Shown here one piece after another: positions 13,688 through 15,817 of a DNA stretch of 15,817 nucleotides (position 1 is the first letter of the stretch; each line of letters opens with the position of its first letter). The position numbers and the translations under genes were made by a program. Below the pieces are notes generated by a model that searched no databases, was not told the DNA's origin, and saw only the letters and a program-made list of their open reading frames with translations. This DNA is from JACQID01 sp035290885 (lineage in GTDB: Archaea > Aenigmatarchaeota > Aenigmatarchaeia > GW2011-AR5): assembly GCA_035290885.1 (NCBI GenBank), contig DATDTL010000002.1, forward strand, positions 1-15,817. The letters run 5' to 3'.

Positions 13688-14063
13688 ATACGGCAACATG
13701 ACACAAATAATTCTTTGCAACGGTTTCAAGGAAGTATTCACAATCAAAGCTGATTTGCAGATTCTTGTGTTTGATAGTCACATCGTTATCTTCAAAATAA
13801 ACGGTGTGGAACGGGATTCCGTGGATATTAAATGGATGCACGCCGGTTAAGGCCAGATAATATGCTGCGCCCATGACTGAATAACGGTCGCGCGGCTCAG
13901 GCACTGCGGGAAGAATTGCGTAGTTCTTGAAAGGCTCAAGCTCTTCCGCTGCATCTGTGTCGGATATAATGAATAGATCGCCGTCATAATTGCCGGAAGT
14001 GGGGTACAGGTTCCATCCGTTTGTTCTGAAGGCATTTATAATGTCTTTTTGGAGCCGCCGCAT
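13680..14063 (-). CDS. Hypothetical protein, 127 aa, no family recognised
   Basis: I do not recognise it. A small, probably soluble alpha/beta protein: helix at 3-14 (RLQKDIINAF), strands near 29-35 (DLFIISD) and 47-52, a segment YSVMGAAYYLALTGVHPFNI (61-80), then strands HTVYFEDNDVTIKH. Two Cys (108 and 121) and several His residues, with no metal motif. The ATG at 14063 has a weak AT-rich element about 25 nt upstream. It is convergent with the permease, with an 8-nt overlap of the two 3' ends, which suggests tight packing. Base composition and good codon usage suggest a real gene, but function is unknown. Confidence 0.62.
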   Translation of the reverse strand: MRRLQKDIINAFRTNGWNLYPTSGNYDGDLFIISDTDAAEELEPFKNYAILPAVPEPRDRYSVMGAAYYLALTGVHPFNIHGIPFHTVYFEDNDVTIKHKNLQISFDCEYFLETVAKNYLCHVAVFN

Positions 14064-14082
14064 ATCTATAGTAGATGACGTT

Positions 14083-14093
14083 AGTTTTTAGAG
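14083..14093 (-). promoter_or_regulatory. Weak TATA-like element for the 13680-14063 gene
   Basis: The minus-strand CTCTAAAAACT is centred about 25 nt before the ATG at 14063. A poor match to a TATA box, supported only by position. Confidence 0.28.
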
Positions 14094-14108
14094 GCCGCAT
14101 ATCGAAAC

Positions 14109-14128
14109 CCAACCGCTTCAGCGGGTGG
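14109..14128 (+). repeat. Hairpin resembling the 3' end of an IS200/IS605-type element
   Basis: CC-A-A-CCGC / GCGG-G-T-GG forms an 8-bp-span stem with one A-G mismatch and a TTCA loop. It is preceded by CGAAACC and followed by ATGAGGCAG. Hairpins of this look with GAAACCC-type lead-ins occur at right ends of tnpB-carrying elements. No tnpB or tnpA reading frame is present beside it, so at most it is a remnant. Resemblance is from memory and unconfirmed. Confidence 0.28.
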
Positions 14129-14251
14129 ATGAGGCAGGAGCGGGATTATTTGCACATTTTAATGCCCTCCATGCAATTGGCAAAGACAGAATTTTATCCA
14201 AGCCTTTGTCATGATAATCATGCGGATAAAGCTTATAGAAAAATAATATGT

Positions 14252-14268
14252 TAATAAAAAAGAAAAAC
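14252..14268 (-). terminator. T-tract terminator after the zinc-ribbon gene
   Basis: On the minus strand a CGTTTTTCTTTTTTATT run lies 30 nt past the stop codon at 14298. Archaeal RNA polymerase stops at such T-rich tracts without needing a stem. Confidence 0.5.
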
Positions 14269-14297
14269 GTCTTGTCTATACTAGTTAATCAGAAGGA

Positions 14298-14471
14298 TTA
14301 AAACTTCCTCTTCTTAGCATAGCAATCTTTGCAGAAAACAGGCCTGCCGTCTGTGGGCTTGAATGGAACTTCGCATTCAGCGCCGCACTCGGAGCAGGTT
14401 GCTTTGTGCATTTCACGGGGGCCGAAATCCTTGCGGAAGCCGCCACCGTTTCTGCCGAAACCTTCTCTCAT
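14298..14471 (-). CDS. Small CxxC-x17-CxxC zinc-ribbon protein (57 aa)
   Basis: Seen: C26-S-E-C29 and C47-K-D-C50 separated by 17 residues, with the intervening CEVPFKPTDGRPVFC. This matches the widespread short CxxC-x17-CxxC zinc-ribbon domain found in archaea and candidate-phylum bacteria, whose exact role is not established. The N-terminal 20 residues are Gly/Arg/Phe-rich (REGFGRNGGGFRKDFGPRE), RGG-like and likely flexible, and the C-terminus is basic (KKRKF). This suggests binding to RNA, DNA or the ribosome (inference). Unlike its neighbours it has a strong Shine-Dalgarno GAGGAGG 9 nt before the ATG, which fixes the start at 14471. A T-tract terminator follows. Divergent from the AT-rich orphan at 14595. 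Confidence 0.88.
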   Translation of the reverse strand: MREGFGRNGGGFRKDFGPREMHKATCSECGAECEVPFKPTDGRPVFCKDCYAKKRKF

Positions 14472-14480
14472 GTTTTATTT

Positions 14481-14487
14481 CCTCCTC
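14481..14487 (-). promoter_or_regulatory. Strong Shine-Dalgarno sequence of the zinc-ribbon gene
   Basis: GAGGAGG on the minus strand, 9 nt before the ATG at 14471: the only strong ribosome-binding site noticed in the window, where other genes appear leaderless. Confidence 0.75.
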
Positions 14488-14505
14488 AAATTATAAAGAG
14501 CGGAA

Positions 14506-14517
14506 AGCTTATAAATC
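14506..14517 (-). promoter_or_regulatory. TATA box of the zinc-ribbon gene
   Basis: The minus-strand ATTTATAAGC core is centred near 14513, which predicts an RNA start near 14487 and a 16-nt leader that begins at the Shine-Dalgarno sequence. A nearer TTTATAATTT (14489-14498) would start RNA at the ATG and lose the ribosome site, so it is less likely. Confidence 0.5.
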
Positions 14518-14562
14518 CCTCCGAAATTAAAGCGAAAAGCTCAAATTGTTACGTTATAATAG

Positions 14563-14573
14563 TGATTTAAATA
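14563..14573 (+). promoter_or_regulatory. TATA box of the AT-rich orphan gene
   Basis: GATTTAAATAG is centred near 14569, 26 nt before the ATG at 14595, exactly the leaderless spacing. Confidence 0.58.
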
Positions 14574-14594
14574 GATTAGTATTATACGCCTATT

Positions 14595-15104
14595 ATGGTA
14601 CGTAGGATAAAGTTGATTATCGATAGAATACAAGAAGAAATAGGACATGATTATAATAGTGCCGTTATTCCTTATGCTATCTTTTCTGATAAAGGATTAA
14701 GCAATCTTTTCGGTCCCAATTTCTTTGGTGACGCGACGTTAAAAAAGTGGTGGGTAACTTCCTATAAAGATGCTATTTCTTCCTTCAGAGAATATAATCC
14801 AAAAGTAGTGCATATTATAGACCATTGTCGTAATAGAATTAGTGAGATAGAAGATGTCAAGGGCGAAGTAATATACGAAAAGGTAGGTTCAGATCTTACG
14901 AATAATGAAATATTAGGACATCCAGTATTGGAAAGAATGAACACAGAAAGAAGAGGGTTAGAAGAGATAATGTTTCCTGCCTTGTACACTGCTTACAGGC
15001 ATATGCAATCTATGGTAAGGGACAATCATTTTCTTCTGGGTCAAGGTCAATCTAATGCAAAAATTGTGGGTCATCCTAGAACTTTTGCGCCATTTTTGGA
15101 TTAA
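14595..15104 (+). CDS. Hypothetical protein, 169 aa, AT-rich and unlike its neighbours
   Basis: I do not recognise it. Probably soluble and mostly helical: MVRRIKLIIDRIQEEIG (1-17) is an amphipathic helix, a segment with FSDKGLSNLFGPNFFG (30-45) is turn-rich, SYKDAISSFREYNPKVV and IIDHCRNRISEIEDVKG (74-90) are helical, and the end HPRTFAPFLD is short and open. No membrane helix or metal motif. G+C is 103/300 (34%) over 14641-14940 and codons favour AGA, ATA, TTA and GGA, quite unlike the G+C-rich sugar genes. This suggests recent acquisition. It lies between a zinc-ribbon gene and the 3' side of a tRNA gene, a common place for imported DNA, but no integrase is seen. The perfect leaderless TATA spacing supports the ATG. 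Confidence 0.65.
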   Translation: MVRRIKLIIDRIQEEIGHDYNSAVIPYAIFSDKGLSNLFGPNFFGDATLKKWWVTSYKDAISSFREYNPKVVHIIDHCRNRISEIEDVKGEVIYEKVGSDLTNNEILGHPVLERMNTERRGLEEIMFPALYTAYRHMQSMVRDNHFLLGQGQSNAKIVGHPRTFAPFLD

Positions 15105-15156
15105 AAAATAGGTACGGGCTTTGAAATCCACCACGACTTCGTAAAACCCTATTCAT

Positions 15157-15399
15157 TCATACGCAGAAAGGCAATTCCAGTTCACGCTCTGGGCATGTCC
15201 GGAATATTACATAAAGGCAAGTATCATCCAACTTTTCACCTTCTTACAATTGCGGTATTTTATATCCATTCCGTTCCATAACTCTAAGATTTGAAATGAT
15301 GCAGCCGTTCACATATTGAGTAAGACCTGTCAGATATTCATTTTGAAATCCGGATTTAATTTGTCATGGGGCGTCTTTGATGAACATCTTCACGTATCG
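15157..15399 (-). pseudogene. Possible decayed reading frame downstream of tRNA-Thr
   Basis: One minus-strand frame reads like protein but contains TGA (15364-15366) and TAA (15244-15246) before ending at TGA (15157). Pieces include VRYVKMFIKDAP, then QIKSGFQNEYLTGLTQYVNG and CIISNLRVMERNGYKIPQL, then KLDDTCLYVIFRTCPEREL. No other good frame covers the 305-nt gap 15105-15409, where I otherwise see nothing. The family is not recognised, and chance cannot be excluded. Confidence 0.27.
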
Positions 15400-15409
15400 A
15401 ACTTCCTAA

Positions 15410-15510
15410 AGCCCCGGGCGAGAGTTGAACTCGCGGCCTTTACCTTACCAAGGTTTAGCGACGATGTCTTATGGCATTCGTTAACGCTCTACCAACTGAG
15501 CTACCGAGGC
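15410..15510 (-). tRNA. tRNA-Thr (anticodon GGT) with a non-canonical 28-nt intron
   Basis: On the minus strand: acceptor GCCTCGG pairs with CCGGGGC (one G-U); TA at 8-9; D-stem GCTC/GAGC with GG in the loop; T-arm GCGAG-TTCAACT-CTCGC; variable loop AGGCC with C48. The anticodon stem TTACC/GGTAA and loop TTGGTAA (anticodon GGT, Thr) appear only after removing a 28-nt insertion inside the 5' strand of the stem. Discriminator T73 is typical of archaeal tRNA-Thr. CCA is not encoded. Mature length is 73 nt. Divergent from the metallopeptidase gene. Confidence 0.93.
15455..15482 (-). other. tRNA-Thr intron within the anticodon stem (28/29, or equivalently 29/30)
   Basis: A bulge-helix-bulge can be drawn: exon AGCG pairs with CGCT near the intron 3' end (4-bp central helix), the 5' bulge is TT^A, the 3' bulge AA^A, and ACGA...TCGT forms the inner intron helix directly abutting, extended by TG/CA past one bulged A. 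Cutting at both marks gives the correct stem. Because an A flanks both ends, 29/30 gives the same tRNA. Confidence 0.78.
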
Positions 15511-15533
15511 ACTACTTTAATTTGAAAGAAAAG

Positions 15534-15542
15534 CTTTTATTA
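15534..15542. promoter_or_regulatory. TATA box probably shared by tRNA-Thr and the metallopeptidase gene
   Basis: CTTTTATTA (centre about 15538) is about 25 nt before the metallopeptidase ATG at 15563 and about 28 nt before the tRNA 5' end at 15510 on the other strand. The plus direction has a purine-rich GAAAAG BRE-like flank. Only 52 nt separate the two genes. Confidence 0.5.
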
Positions 15543-15562
15543 TTCCATTGGCATTTAGCAAC

Positions 15563-15817
15563 ATGATAAAATACCAGCATTCCGAGCAAATCCGGGCAAG
15601 AGTAGGTGAAATAGCGGCGAAGCTGGGCATTGAACATAATCTTTCTCGCATCGCCTGCGTTGAGAGCACGGGCTCGAAAAGCCGCCATACGCTGGCCCGC
15701 TGCCACGCCCTGCCGCGCATAATGCAGGTGGCTTTGGGAACCAAGGCCCATTACGTTATAGAGGTCATAACCGAGAATTTCTCTCCGTTGCCAAAGTCAG
15801 AGCAGGACAAGACCTTG
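15563..15817 (+). CDS. Predicted metallopeptidase (COG4900-like), N-terminal part cut by window edge
   Basis: The first 85 codons are present; the gene runs off the right edge. The N-terminus MIKYQHSEQIRARVGEIAAK, followed by LSRIACVESTGSKSRHTLAR, then CHALPRIMQVALGTKAHYVI, resembles the archaeal/phage-type putative metallopeptidase family, in which a 'VLIHELLHIP' zinc site comes next. That HExxH motif lies beyond the edge here, so the catalytic claim rests on N-terminal resemblance. The role in archaea is not established. The ATG at 15563 is about 25 nt from the TATA centre, so the mRNA is probably leaderless. Divergent from tRNA-Thr. Confidence 0.68.
   Translation, partial: MIKYQHSEQIRARVGEIAAKLGIEHNLSRIACVESTGSKSRHTLARCHALPRIMQVALGTKAHYVIEVITENFSPLPKSEQDKTL

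Noticed and set aside
15316..15525. 69-codon plus-strand frame across the tRNA-Thr gene
   Set aside because: It reads through the tRNA on the opposite strand and has no support.
1..15817. CRISPR array, rRNA, intact transposase or integrase
   Set aside because: No regularly spaced repeats, rRNA-like stretches or transposase/integrase motifs were found on either strand.

Overview
The window reads as archaeal chromosome. Nearly every gene has a TATA-like box centred about 25-27 nt before its start codon and no Shine-Dalgarno sequence, which points to leaderless transcripts. Both tRNA genes carry bulge-helix-bulge-type introns and lack an encoded CCA end. The tRNA-Tyr has the archaeal C1-G72 pair and the tRNA-Thr has U73. 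The sugar enzymes, however, are of types common in bacteria: RpiB, single-chain transketolase and classical-superfamily phosphoglucose isomerase. Small compact genes, 4-nt gene overlaps and many orphans would fit a DPANN-type archaeon (for example Micrarchaeota or Diapherotrites). That placement is inference and was not tested.

Left part (1-4201): a 5'-methylthioadenosine/S-adenosylhomocysteine nucleosidase (cut by the window edge) is divergent from adenine phosphoribosyltransferase; one central TATA box appears to serve both. Then on the minus strand come an unrecognised 294-aa protein, an intron-containing tRNA-Tyr(GTA), a frameshifted hicA toxin relic, a strongly AT-rich patch, an intact short HicB antitoxin, and a secreted/anchored beta-sandwich surface protein.

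Centre (4311-12378): a small polytopic membrane protein is followed by two plus-strand sugar-phosphate clusters. The first is rpiB-rpe, then tkt-LOG (nucleotide phosphoribohydrolase). The second is tal-pgi-HAD phosphatase (GmhB-like). An orphan 240-aa protein sits between them. Together these encode the complete non-oxidative pentose phosphate pathway with its link to glucose-6-phosphate. The LOG protein, APRT and MTA/SAH nucleosidase suggest a nearby adenine-salvage and ribose-5-phosphate theme.

Right part (12413-15817): an APC-type amino acid permease, a convergent 127-aa orphan, a stretch with an IS605-end-like hairpin, a 57-aa zinc-ribbon protein with a real Shine-Dalgarno leader, an AT-rich orphan (34% G+C in the sampled 300 nt), a possible decayed reading frame, a tRNA-Thr(GGT) with a non-canonical intron at 28/29, and the start of a predicted metallopeptidase that shares a central TATA box with the tRNA.

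I found no CRISPR array, rRNA, intact transposase or complete novel defence system. The most interesting items are the repeated 'one TATA box, two divergent leaderless genes' layout, the decayed toxin beside a preserved antitoxin, and the non-canonical tRNA-Thr intron.
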